Below are positions 37,018-49,700 of a stretch of 64,000 nt of DNA, piece by piece. The notes below the pieces were generated by a model. That model saw only the letters and a list, made by a program, of their open reading frames with translations, did no database searches and was not told the origin of the DNA. Source of the stretch: Erodium maritimum (Eukaryota; Streptophyta; Magnoliopsida; Geraniales; Geraniaceae); the NCBI GenBank assembly GCA_963921825.1, contig OY997596.1, positions 37,005,932 through 37,069,931 on the forward strand, read 5' to 3'. The position numbers were made by a program, and so were the translations under genes. Numbering within the stretch: the first letter of the stretch is position 1; each line of letters starts with the position of its first letter.

Positions 37018-37890
37018 AGGCGTTATGTGAAGGGAAACCCAACCTAGTTGACTGGAGATCCCAAGATCTAGGTTCAATGGGCCAACCTAAGTGTATAAAC
37101 CTTATAAGGTCACTATGGGGGGTTAAACCCGTGCCCATTCCTATGATGTAGAAACAGTGACATAAAACATGTTGAGGATTCCGTGATACAAGTTATCGAT
37201 TTTAATTTTGGATAAATACTTGTAAATGTGGGGGTCGGTCCCACTACACGGAATATTTCCGATCGACTAAGATCTGTGTCTACGATATACGAGTATAATT
37301 CAGTAGCTACTAATAAGACACAGAACTTGAGTTGACACAACAACTGATCTCAAACGTGATAACACCGCGGATCAGCCAAGCTAAACTACAAGTTATATTG
37401 AGATCTAGTTGAGAAAAATACATACAAAGGAATGTGACTGAAGCCCATTTAAAGGCTTTATGCGAAGGAAAACCCAACCTAGTTGACTGGAGATCTCAAG
37501 ATCTAGGTTCAATGGGACAACCTAATTACATAAACCGTGTACGGTCACTGTGGGGGTCAACCCCAGTCCATTCCTATGATGCAAACCAGTGACATGTTGA
37601 GGATAAACGTTGCTTTTAATGATTCCTTGCATCAAGAGTATTGAGCATAGTGAATCACCTATGTGAGAGGAAGTGGGGTCGCTTCAAGGGTGACTAATGG
37701 GGTTAGTCATTTTAAACTCTTGCAGAACCAGGCATGCTCATGACCATAACGGGCACACCCATGAGAACCACGACTGGTTGTGTTGGTATCTGTGTGGGGT
37801 AAATTATCATTTGCATAAACGACATCGCGTCTACTAGTCAGTTATTAGATTAAATATACTTTCACAAGGGAAGGTTTAAGGATGAACATC
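37018..37890 (+). repeat. Plus-oriented copia 3' tail, present in two direct copies
   Basis: A block opening gcgaaggaaaacccaacc, followed by tagttgactggagatc, occurs at about 37020-37170 and again at about 37457-37890. The same block occurs inverted at about 34980-35395 as the minus arm's tail. The second plus copy is about 90-95% like the inverted copy by eye. It is non-coding sequence between RNase H and the purine tract. Confidence 0.75.
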
Positions 37891-40800
37891 TGTCACGCCC
37901 CAATTTCAGTAAACCGAACTCGGGACGCGAACGTTTTAAAATAATACACCTTTGAAACCATTTTTATAGATCACTTTAAAATCATCATTTGTTCAACAAA
38001 AATAATAATTACAGTTTAAAACACGTCCCAACAAGTGGACAAAAGTACAAGGTATCCGTCACTAGACTCAACAGACAAAACCCGGACTCCGCTCCTAGCT
38101 CCACAAGCTTCGAGAGCTCACCTAGTCCGTCCCACGAACAGTACCTGTAGGAAAAGCAGCTAAGGGTGAGCGTTCGCTCACCACCACGGATAACAGACTG
38201 ACTACGGCATAATTAGCAGACAAAACAAGTAACACCAACAACAACTCAACACCGGGGAACACCATCCCCAACCCAAGCACTCTAACTGAACATACACCCA
38301 CTGTTGCCTTCCTTGACCAACTCGACATCCTGACACGTAAAGTGGACCCGACACAACCATTGACGACCTCTTCCAAGGACTCCAAAGAAAGTTACGCAAC
38401 ACCAAACAGCATCACAATGGATCACGCACCAACAAGATCACGAAGGATCGCACACCAAACAAGATCACAAAGGATCGCAAATCAGCTGCCAAGAACGCCC
38501 TCCCAGGACTCTAACCCGGTCATGCCAACCCAAGAATGCTGCAACTTACCGGGACTCTAACCCATAAGCCAGCCGGAAAATGCTGCAACTTACTGGGACT
38601 CTAACCCATAAGCCAGCCGGAAAATGCTGCAACTTACTGGGACTCTAACCCATAAGCCAGCCAAGGTATGCTCACAAACCCAAACCACACACACGCGGCC
38701 AGGACCCCTTTATTGGCGGGCGGGCCCCCTACCCCGTCTGAACATGCAGACGCGTGTGCTCGTGGACCCCCGTTTCAGGAAGCGGGCCCCCAACCTCCGG
38801 TAACCACAATCACAATCACCATTACAAACACAATCACAAGCAAAATCAACAACCAGTAACAACACAGGTTCAACACCCACATGCACTCATGGCCACCAAG
38901 ACACTAACCCTAAAACTCGGACTCAACAGCCCCACAGGCACTCACGGCCTCCCAAGACACCAACCATAAAACACGCTTGCAACTTACCGAGACTCTAACT
39001 CGTAAGCCAGCTAAAGAAAGCTTGCAACCCCCCGAGACTCTAACTCGGTAGGCCAGCCAAAGACACCAACCTTAGTACACGGGCTCTCAAGGCCACCCAA
39101 AACACCAAAGGTAAAGACACGGGTTCAACAACCCCACGGGCACTCATGGCCACCCAAAACTCAACGATAAAACATGCTTGCAACTTACCGAGACTCTAAC
39201 TCGTAAGCCAGCTAAAACACCAACAGTAAAGTACGGGCTCTCATGGCCACCCAAACACGAATAATAACACGGGCTCTCATGGCCACCCAAGACTCAACAA
39301 TAATAATACGAGCTCTCAAGGCCACCCAAGACACCAAATAAACAATCAACCTCCGGCTTAACCAAGCCTTCAACAGTCCTAATAGCAACAGTTTCACAAT
39401 CAACCTCCGGGCATGGTCATATGCCTCCAGTACTCCTAATATCGATAAGTTAACAGTCAACCTCCGGGCATGGTCATATGCCTCCAGTAAAACAATTACG
39501 CTAAGTTCTCTGCTCCTACGACACAACTAAGTGTCACATGCTTTTCTCATAATTACTAAGTTCCCGTAACATGCTTTTCTAATAAACGCTACAATCCCGT
39601 ATCATGCTTTTCTAATATTTAAATAGACCTATTCAACCCACGACACCCCGGTGTCACATGAAATTCTACTGTTAACTTTCCCCAGTCAGGGCTGAGATCT
39701 GGCTACTTTTCCCTACCTCGTGCGTGTTCTCCCAAAAGCCAACCACGAGCTCCGGTGATGATCTCAGTCAGTCACCCAGCTTTCCCTTGCCCCGGTCCGT
39801 GGCACGATCTAAAAGAACACAATTTAAGGGCACTTTTAAACTAGTACGAATAAACTGAAAACCATTAAACTCGAAGCCCAAACTTAACCCCGACAATGTC
39901 AATCACTCCCAAACTTCCCAATTACTCGACATTGTCGATAAGGGACCCGTAAGGCCCGATTCGCCCGACATGGCGAATCTGCCCGGGTTTTGTTAATTGC
40001 CTTTCGGGGCTCCAAAAGCCCCTGTTTCGTTCCTACGGTCTTAGAATAGTTCAAGGAACCCAATGTACTTGCCCGAATCGAATTCCGACTCCCGAGTCAA
40101 TTAAATGACGTTTAAAGTTTCTAAACCCGATAAATTACAACTTCTCCAATTTAATTCCAATTTTTGATTCAGTTTAGGGTAAGTGGTCCGGGAAACGTTT
40201 TAAACCACCCGAACGATAAAACCCGAGCACCCGAGCACGTGGGCCCCACCAAACAACTTGGCCGAGAGCTCCTAGGGCTCAAGGGGGGTTCGGCCACCAT
40301 GGTGGTGGCTGGTACCACCTCCGGCCAGCCACCCCATGGCCGGCCGGCCACCACCCACGGTGGCCGGAGCTCCTCCCGAGCCTCCGGTCACCGGAAAACG
40401 TGCAATTAAACCTCCAACACCTCTAAAACGTCTCCAACAATTTCCCCAACACCAAAACCACCCTAAACTAATAGTTTCACCCAAACCCTAACATTTGAAA
40501 ACTATCAAAATGACGATCGGTTCGGTGCTTACCCAAGAGGAGAACGAGGGGAAGACAATTACTCTTCGCTTCAAGACGATCCAAGGGCTTGATTCTCCTC
40601 CAAACCCTAACCCTTTCTCCTTCTCTCTTCTTCTTCTTATTCTTCTCTCTCTAAACTCTCTCTTCTCTCTTTCTAATTTAATTAAACTAAAACAAAACAA
40701 ATTCCCCCCTTTAAACCCACATGTTCGGCAAGCCATGCCCACCACACAAATTCCCCCCAAAACTAACACCACCACAAAGAGGACATGTGTCAAGGTGGGT

Positions 40801-41216
40801 CCCACACCTTTTGGAAAATATCTACTTGATATTTTCCAATCAGATTCGCGAAAAACGGACGTTTCGGGCCCCGAACGGGCACTTTTCCTAAGAAATTATG
40901 AAACTTGGCGGGCTACAAGGAAACGGCTCAACTAAGACCGCTGCGACGACGGATAAGCTTTTCGGATCCAAAACGGTCCTCGAATGGACCAAAACGTCGC
41001 TCGGTTGACTTTTCCAACGAAAAGTCAACATTTCCCAAATTGCTCAGAAAGTTGCCCTGAGTCCCCCGGAACTCACTTTGGTCAATAACGGGGTCAACTT
41101 AAGTCCGGTATGACCCTCGAGGTCCAATTCCGGTTCAATTCAGTGTCTGCTCAAATTTTTTAAATTTTCCTGTTTTTCGCAGGTTTGACTGGCGTTGACC
41201 GGGAGTGGTTATTACA
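37891..41216 (-). mobile_element. Solo LTR of the long-LTR gypsy lineage (subfamily B)
   Basis: The 3326-bp LTR reads tgtcacgccccaa at the left and tggttattaca at the right. Its reverse complement starts TGTAATAACCACTCC, like the full element at 21092. Target duplication acatc at 37886-37890 and 41217-41221 is perfect. It interrupts the plus-strand copia tail. A 44-bp repeat (tgctgcaacttactgggact plus ctaacccataagccagcc) occurs about three times at 38529-38665. A long pyrimidine run lies at about 40600-40680. Confidence 0.92.
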
Positions 41217-41305
41217 ACATCTACCTATCTTTTGCAGGTATCGAATTTGAGAAGTCACCACCTCCTCATTATCCTCTCTTTCACCATCACATTTTTGTGG
41301 GGGAT

Positions 41306-41835
41306 TGTTGGATGATAATGAAAAATATGATGGTCAATATCATATTAATCTTTTTATTAAAATTCTGATTTATTTAAAAACTTTAAGACTAATAATGTGA
41401 GTTAATTAGAATTGACTGACAATCAATTCTAGGAAGAATTCATGGGACTTGTCACCCTATGAATTCCCCACTTTTCCCTTTCCAAAAGGCTATAAATACT
41501 TACATCCTTAGTCTTATTTTACATAAAATTAAAAAAAATTATCTAAAAAATGGTCTCTCTTTCTTCTTTCTCTCCACTCCCTTGTTCTTGGTGACTTTCT
41601 CGACGGTTTTGAGTTCGCCTACGTTAATCGTTGTATCCTGGGAGACCATTGCCCATACGGGGCAATAAGTGTCTTAAGGAAAGTGGAGTACCACGCCTCG
41701 ATTAAACTCCAATTTCCTTAATCCTAATCAGTAAGCTAGATGATCGGTAAAGGTTTCTAAATTCGTTTTACAATTTCTATTATTATTATTATTATGAATT
41801 TGTTTATTGTTGATATACTAACCTTTTATCCTACA
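41306..41835 (+). repeat. Right (plus-orientation) LTR of the copia composite
   Basis: Starts TGTTGGATGATAATG after the tract catttttgtgggggat and ends tcctaca. It carries a short (att)n run near 41776. It is strongly diverged from the left LTR. Confidence 0.8.
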
Positions 41836-43539
41836 CTGACTATCACAACCTCTATTGCATCTTTCGATCACCATGGATGCCTGCTCACCACGCTCACTGA
41901 TCTCTGTTGTTGTGTCCCAGTTGTCGGTCCGCCGATCTTCCACGGCCCGGCCAACCAAATAGGGAGTCGTGGATCATCCCACGAGAGGACTTTGTTGCCC
42001 TCACTACTGATCGTCGACTACTGCCACACAAAATGTCGTATCCTCACCCTAGACACCAACACATTCGACCGGAATCCCAACTCCTGCCACTATGGCGAAG
42101 GGACGATGCGATGGAAACGAGGACCTCGTCCTCCACTAGATCTCCAACGACCCTACCATGGAAATGAGGACTCGGGGTTGTATTAGGGCACGCTCACTAA
42201 ACGTGATCCCGCCCCACCCTAATCGTAGACCCTCTAGTACCGGACCCTGACCTAGGCGTAGCCGAGCAACCATGAGTCCAGATGGACCTTAGGAGGAGGC
42301 ACTCGTCACTCGATCATAGCCCGCTCTGGACCGTTGGTCCCGATATAGCAAACCTTCCTAATGGCGACTGCTCCACCAACATGAACGGATCTTCTTTGAT
42401 CCGATCAGTGATGGATCGGGCGGACAAGGCCCTAGCCGATCACCGTGGGTAACACCATGTTGTAACAACTCCGGATAGTGTTGGATACCCGCCCTTACTT
42501 GGACCATACGGGGGATGAGGGTAACCACTCTCACGAAACTGGAGGCATGGGGATCGCCAACCTGAGCCTACACTCGAGGATACAACTAGGGCATTGCGAG
42601 AGGAACCCCGCTGGTATCTATCCCCTCCTAGGGCAGATGATTCTGGGCCGCCTACCCAACGGTTGGAGGAACCTCGCATGTACTTCTCCTCTCTAGGGAC
42701 GGATGGATCCAATACACCCACCCTAGGCAATCTAGAATCCACAAATACAGTTGGGCAAGATTTCCCCGATGGGGCAGGAGTGAGGCACAGTGAGTTGCCT
42801 CGCGGGTCACCATGAGTCACCCAGGGCATCTCGGGGTACCTATGAGAAGCCACACCCCAACCTTTGTGAATCAGATACTTTCTTATTCTCAACCTCCTCA
42901 TTTCCCTAACATATTTCTTGATCGACTGGTACGATATAACAGTATCGATCAAGTCGAGACAGGAAAAGTCTAATGGATTTACAACACTCAACACAATTGG
43001 AATAGGGAACCACCCCCTAGCCTCTCCCTGAGTATTTAGATATATGATCAGTGTTTTGACTGTCACCGAAATTGTTTAGTTCATTTCACTCATGTACGGT
43101 CTTTACAACCTTTTATTTTAATATCAAACAAAAGTATTGTTATGTGCTAAAAAACACAATTATATAAATTAATTAAAACGCTACTGATTCATTATTTCTA
43201 TACATATTATTAATAAACTATATTATATTAACATTCAAATAATCCAATCTCAAGAACTACCAAAAATTAACATATCTAATAAACTATATATCTACTTTAA
43301 TAATTTCTTCCAAATATAACAAATTTATTAAGAAAAACGAGTTAAGGAAACATACCACAAAAACTATCAAGATTGAAGGAGTGATGTCAAGCTTAAAGAT
43401 GAAATTTTTAAGAGAAAAAAGAGGTATAGAAGGTAAGGATTTTTTGCAGCAATTTGAAAGAAGATAGAGGTTTTGGGAGAGAAGAAGGAGGTTGTTATAT
43501 GGATTTTATGGAAAAACAACGAGTTCGTGAAAATTTAAA
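41836..43539. other. Unassigned stretch, probably decayed transposon
   Basis: Several medium ORFs occur on both strands (longest 42440-43066 minus, 208 codons, about 42% apparent low-complexity or polar). None shows a motif I recognise. From 43130 the sequence is A/T-rich and non-coding, with an acacaattatata word also present near 34240. It may be part of the same old element as the flanking hairpin-type repeats. Confidence 0.35.
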
Positions 43540-43970
43540 GACACCTACTTCTACGATAGCTTAGACAATACTGTCACAATAGTAGATAACTTCTGCAATG
43601 ATATCACAAACCGTCGTAGTGGAGACCAACTATTGCGACAACATACAATCGTCGCAGAGGAAAGGTGACTACTGTGACAACCAATTATAAAGTCTTGGTA
43701 AATGTCAACTTTTGTGAGGGTATTGTATGGCGTCGTAGTAGTTTTCCTTTACTGCGACGGGTTGTGGTGATATCATAGTAGTTGGACTCTACTACGAAGG
43801 TATGTGATGGCATCACACTAGTTTGACTCCACTGCAACATTAAACGATATTGTCATAGTATAGGCCAAATACTATGATGTCATACGATACCGTCACATAA
43901 GCGTCCAACTTCTGCGACGATAATTTACTGTTCAGTCGTACAAGTTCAAATATGGTATAAGGGCTTAGTA
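43540..43970. repeat. Degenerate short repeats with paired gcgac/gtcgc words
   Basis: About nine loose units of 40-50 bp with cta-tgcgac and g-gtcgtagta words in both orientations (for example accgtcgtagtgg, attgcgacaac, atcgtcgcagagg). The style resembles the array at 33825-34090 and CACTA subterminal regions. No CACTA terminus was found. Confidence 0.5.
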
Positions 43971-46789
43971 AACCTTGTCACAACGTGGGTAATGCTTTTC
44001 TCGTACGCCCATCGATCAATGATAACGAAAACCCCGGATATACATCTACTTGAGAAAGGGTGTCACCAAAGCCAATATGGAGCGACGTAGGGGACCGATT
44101 AGGAAGAAGGACTAACGACAGATCTAGCCTATCATCCAATTCCGCAACAAAGGCCAAGTCCGACTCTGCGGCATTCAAACCCATATATACCTACCCGTCC
44201 GACTAGCTTCTCGTCGAACCCCGAGACCCACTAGCAAAAATAGTAGATGTAAACTGTAGGGCTATTTTCTTATTCGAAGAAGGGGAGCGAGTCACAATTT
44301 TGACGGGGGACTAGAAGGTTGTGGGGCTCGCTCGAGGGATAGGAGCTAGTATACTACTCCTCTCCTCAGTCCTGGTCACTACCTCTATTGTCCTAGATTG
44401 AGGAAGGTAAGGGAAGGTATCTATGGGGAATTGCTCGATAAGTACGTCTATACAAAATCCTAGGCCTCGAGTACGACCACCCAATTTCCCGTTGAAACAT
44501 CCAATACGTGAGTAGGAGCCAAGGCCATAGATGTTTGAGATGGTGTCAAAGAGAAAGGGAGGATGGTGATGAGCATATTGAGTTTCTCAACAATCCTAGC
44601 TATGGAGTCCTCCAAGTTCATAATATTTGTATGGGGCACAGCAGTAGAGACCACAATAGCAAAAACGGGTCTAGGTACCACAGGAAGAGGAAAAATATTG
44701 CTACCTAATGCCAAAATAGCCTCGGTCGACCAAGAGGTCAAGGGAGATGACAAAGTGTTCAAAGAAAAGAAGCCTCGGTGTCAATCACTACTTTCTTTAG
44801 CGGGGACAAGGTCATCTAGAAAACATGAACATCAGCTCTAATGTGGTCTGCAACAACTTCGATGCAGTCTGATAGAAGTCGTTGGTAGTTAAACCATGGA
44901 TACACGAACTTCGAACGTTCGTACCCGCTTTAGAGTCGCTCAGCCCAAGCCGCTCTTGCGTTCGATCTTGGATGAGGTCAACATCGACGAGATCATGTCA
45001 TCAAGATTCCACTAAGCTTCGCTCTGAATCAGAAAGTATGTGCCAAATCCGATTCTGGCATCTCATACGGTCAAGTTTGGTTGCAAAATGCCAAATGAAA
45101 GCCTCACATCCTCTGAGTTTCTCCTTTAACCCCAATACATGTACCAAAAATCGTAGATGTCATTGTAATCCATCAAATGCCTCCTTACTCTCACGATCCT
45201 CTCAAGCTTCCAATGTCGGTCACACATTAGAATAAATACCCTAATGACTTAGTTCGTGAGGCGCATTCAAAACATCGTAAGTGCGATATTGGATCTCTAT
45301 CATATGATATTAGACATGTAAGAACTTTATCTCCTATGGGATTTTTAGGTTTTCTTCTGGAGCCGACCTCTTATCTTTACGTTTGCTCTTTTTCTGACCT
45401 AGAGGACGGACTTGCTAGGGTGGTAGTGGTGGTGGGTATGGCGACAACTCCATGGGTCTAAGAGACGATTAATAATCAGTGATCGATTTAGGTTGTGATT
45501 CATGACCATACTATAAAAATAGTAGTTGTGGACGAGTTGTATCTCCATACTTCATCCAACCTTGTTCCCTTTTCCTCAATAACGCCTTCTTCCGCTAGGA
45601 ATTTGGGCTCAAGATATAGTGCCTCCCACCAATAAAGGTACATGAAGACAACTGGTTCATTGTGTTGCACTACATCTTGGACGTATACCTTCATTACCAT
45701 TTTCACCAGCATAGGGTCATTGTATCCATTGATATATGTACGTTTGACTTCCCTTAGACAACCGTCAAATATTTTAACCCGAGTGAATATTTGTTCCAAT
45801 GATTCTTCATATGGACACCTTCTCTATCCGGGAAAGGCGCATCTTTATTGTACGTCGTTTCGATTGTTTTCCAATAAGTGGCTCTCGATCTGTAAGTTCC
45901 TTTGATCGCGTCTTTATACATGTGCATCTACCATGAGATTAATGGGAAATACTCCGGTGGCGTTTATGGTTGGGCTCTCTTCTTCGTCCTTTGAGCTTGG
46001 GTGTTTCTCGAGGATTGGACGGACAACGGTATTGACATGTTGGGAGGTTGCGAAACAAGTACAGATCGATAGTAATTGGGTGGAGCAGTATATGTACTTG
46101 GTGAGTAAATATGTTCATCAAGGAATAATCTCTGAAAATCTCTCGTTCGTGTACTAAAGCAGTTTGAGGCTGTTTCGTGGCCTTGATCGTCGCTCGAAAT
46201 TTCTTTCCCATGATATTTTAAGAGAGTTTGAGAGAGTAGTCCCTGTAACTTGGTTCAAAATTGAAGAGAGTTTGATGTTTTATATATAGGGTAACTTTTA
46301 AAAAAAATTACATTTTATAAGTTATTTATTCATTTTTGAAGTTTGAAAAAATTCAAATGATAACTTGACCGTTGGAAGCCAACAATTGATTTTTTCTTGT
46401 AAACTCCAAAGGCCACGTGTCACGGCGTGAGGAGGTGAGAGGGGCGGGTCTGGGTGCAGACCCCACACGCATGTCGAGTAGTGTTGCTCGTAGGTTCTAC
46501 CCTTTCTTCGCAGGGTCTGGATTGGGGTTCGAGTCCCCTCTTTTTTCCACCATTGTAGGTAACATAAGATAGACATTCCATTCTCTTCTCTACTTCCATG
46601 CTATGGATCTGTTTTTTATGCCTTTGAGCATGCAATATGGGTATCTTGATCAAACTAAACCCTCAACACCAAACAGATTGCTTGTGTTTAATACCCATAC
46701 GACCATACCATATGGTTGTTGTGCCTTGCACCCTTAGTAGATCGTATGATAACAGCTAACATTTTCATTTGCTGGTTCTGTTTGAAAAT
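43971..46789. other. Unassigned stretch with minus-strand ORF pieces
   Basis: Minus-strand open pieces at 43978-44184, 44460-44762, 45500-45799 and 45939-46211 could be remnants of one decayed transposon gene. I do not recognise a family in any of them. At 46465-46560 a ggttcgagtcccc word resembles a pol III B box, but no tRNA fold is supported. The rest to 46789 is featureless. Confidence 0.3.
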
Positions 46790-46794
46790 TAAAA

Positions 46795-49700
46795 TGTTAG
46801 TCTTAGTGCCCGTAGTTCAATCCTAAATGTCCAAATGTATATATCATCGTTAGCAATAAAATTAAAGCGTCTTTATATTACTTATGTGTTGGAGTAATAT
46901 ATCGATGTGTGCTCTGATCTATGCCCACCATGTGAATAGAACCATAGATCGAGATAGATCACACTCGATGGGTCCCTAGTCAACAAATCTTCACTAGAAG
47001 CGACTAGTATGAAAGATGGCTCTTTATGGCTTACGTTATGTTAGTCATTGGAATGAGATTCTTGAGTCTGATCATAGATATCATGTGGGACATGATATTG
47101 GACGACCCGACATGAATATGTGCCATAGATCAAGTCATGAACATATTCATTGCCGTAGCTTGTCATGTATCCTTAGACCAAGGAGTCTTTGTGATCGCTA
47201 TGTAGTAAACAACTGAGTTTGACCTGAGCCTAATGTTGTCCGTAACAGGGCTTCCATAATGGCCAGGATTGACTTGGGGACGGACTGCATGAGTGACACG
47301 AAAGACGCCTAAGGGATTTATCCCTCATAGTATGGGAAAGATATCGGTTCTCGGCCACTTGATCGAGAGTGACTGAAAGAATAGCATGGCCATGCACATG
47401 ATACTATTATCATATATTCAGTCATCTCACATATCAAGGAACAGTGATTGAGAATAATAAGGATGACGGCTTTATGCCTTGTTTCAATCAGGATATCGGA
47501 GATAAAAGGATAATGACAGGAACGACGGAAAGGTTAGAATCGACAGGGTCGATTCGTTATGCAATGTTAGGCAATTTTAAAGTCTCGTTAGTTGCCACTT
47601 AAATAGGATCAAGTAAAGTGGGATTTTACGTTGATCTAGTGACATGCATAAACCTAAGGGTCACACCGGAGGATGAAACTCATTGACACATTTATGGAGA
47701 ATGGCCAAAAGGGAGTTGTCTAGGGACATGACCAAAACTGGGTTTTGGGTCATGTGCCCGTAAGTGAATAGGACATTACGGATCGATACAAGGCTTGGAG
47801 TCTTGGGATTGATCACGTCGGATAATGTTGGACATTTCCAGTATGGAAGGCTTGGAGGCGATGAGCGCATCACGGGACCTCTTTGGGAATGGCCACGGGT
47901 CATGTTCCAAGAGGCTCATGAGAGGCTCATGCAACCAAGGCCCATGGAACTAATTAATCAAGTCTTTATTAATTAGTACTAAGTAAGCAAGACAAGGATT
48001 AAGGTGTTGGTGTGTCACGCCCCAATTTCAGTAAAACCGAACTAGGGACGCGAACATTTTAAAATGTAAAAATACTTGAAAACCAGTTTTCATTAAACAC
48101 TTTAAAACTACCAGTTTAGTTCAACAAAATAATAATTACAGTTTAAAACACGTCCCAACAAGTGGACAAAAGTACAAGGTATCCGTCACTAGACTCAAAA
48201 GACAAAACCCGGACTCCGCTCCTAGCACCACAAGCTTCGAGAGCTCACCTAGTCCGTCCCACGAACAGTACCTGTAGGAAAAGCAGCTAGGGGTGAGCGT
48301 TCGCTCACCACCACGGATAACAGACTGACTACGGCATAATTAGCAGGCAAAGCAAGTAACACCAACAACGACTCAACACCAGGGAACACCATCCCCAACC
48401 CAAGTACTCTAACTGAACATACACCCACTATTGCCTTCCCTGACCAACTCGACACCCTGACACGTAAAGTAGACCGACACAACCATTGACGACCTCTTCC
48501 AAGGACTCAAAAGAAAGTACGCAACACCAAACAGCATCACAAGGGATCACCCCAAACAAGATCACGAAGGATCGCACACCAGACAAGATCACAAAGGATC
48601 GCAAACCAGCTGCCAAGAACGCCCTCCCGGGACTTTAACCCGGTCAGGCCAACCCAAGAATGCTGCAACTTACCGGGACTCTAACCCATAAGCCAGCCGG
48701 AAAATGCTGCAACTTACTGGGACTCTAACCCATAAGGCAGCCGGAAAAATGCTGCAACTTACTGGGACTTTAACCCATAAGTCAGCCAAGGTATGCTCAC
48801 AAACCCAAACCACACACGCGCGGCCAGGACCCCTTTATTGGCGGGCGGGCCCCCTACCCCGTCTGAACGTGCAGACGCGTGTGCTCGTGGACCTCCGTTT
48901 CAGGAAGCGGGCCCCCAACCTCCGGTAACCACAAACATAATCACAATCACAAGCAAGTTCAACAACCAGTGACAACACAAGTTCAACACTCACAGGCACT
49001 CATGGCCACCAAGACACCAACAGTAAAACTCGAACTCAACCGCCCCACAGGCACTCACGGCCTCCCAAGACACACCGAAAGTAAGACACGGACTCAACAA
49101 CCCCACAGGCACTCACGGCCTCCCAAGACACCAACCATAAAACGCGCCTGCAACTTACCGAGACTCTAACTCGTAAGCCAGCTAAAGGAAGCTTGAAACC
49201 CCCCCGAGACTCTAACTCGGTCAGGCCAGCCAAAGACACCAACCTTAGTACTCGGCTCTCAAAGCCACCCAAAACACCAATTTAAATACACGGGCTCTCA
49301 AGGCCACCCAAACACGATTTACAACACGGGCTCTCATGGCCACCCAAGACTCAACAATAATAATACACGGGCTCTCAAGGCCACCCAAGACGCCAACAGT
49401 CCTAATATCAACAATTCACAATCAACCTCCGGGCATGGTCATATGCCTCCAGTAAAACAATTATCGCTAAGTTCTCTGTTCCTACGAAACTACTAAGTGT
49501 CACATGCATCTCCAGTAACTACCAAGTTCCCGTAGCATGCCTTTCTAACAAACGCTACAATCCCGTATCATGCATTTCTAATATTCAAATAAACCTATTC
49601 GACCCACGACACCCCGGTGTCACATGCAATTCTACTGTTAATTTTCCCTAGTCAGGGCCGAGATCCGGCTACTTTTCCCTACCTCAACTGAAGAGCAACC

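Larger units (their letters stand above)
34341..41835. mobile_element. Composite copia fossil with LTRs in opposite orientation
   Basis: The left LTR (34341-34854) is in minus orientation, followed by a minus-strand purine tract and pol remnants (RNase H 35394-36071, RT 36402-36899). At about 37015 the orientation flips to a plus-strand copia 3' tail (about 37018-37890 and 41217-41305), a purine tract (gtgggggat) and a plus-strand LTR (41306-41835). Flanking pentamers are ccgac (34336-34340) and ctgac (41836-41840), equal except for one CpG-type transition, which suggests one insertion. A solo gypsy LTR lies inside at 37891-41216. The coding parts are broken at several places, and integrase and gag are not seen. 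The two LTRs are strongly diverged, so the copy is old or mixed. Confidence 0.7.

Noticed and set aside
46465-46560. tRNA-like stretch with a ggttcgagtcccc B-box word
   Set aside because: No matching acceptor stem or full cloverleaf could be drawn, and no SINE body follows.
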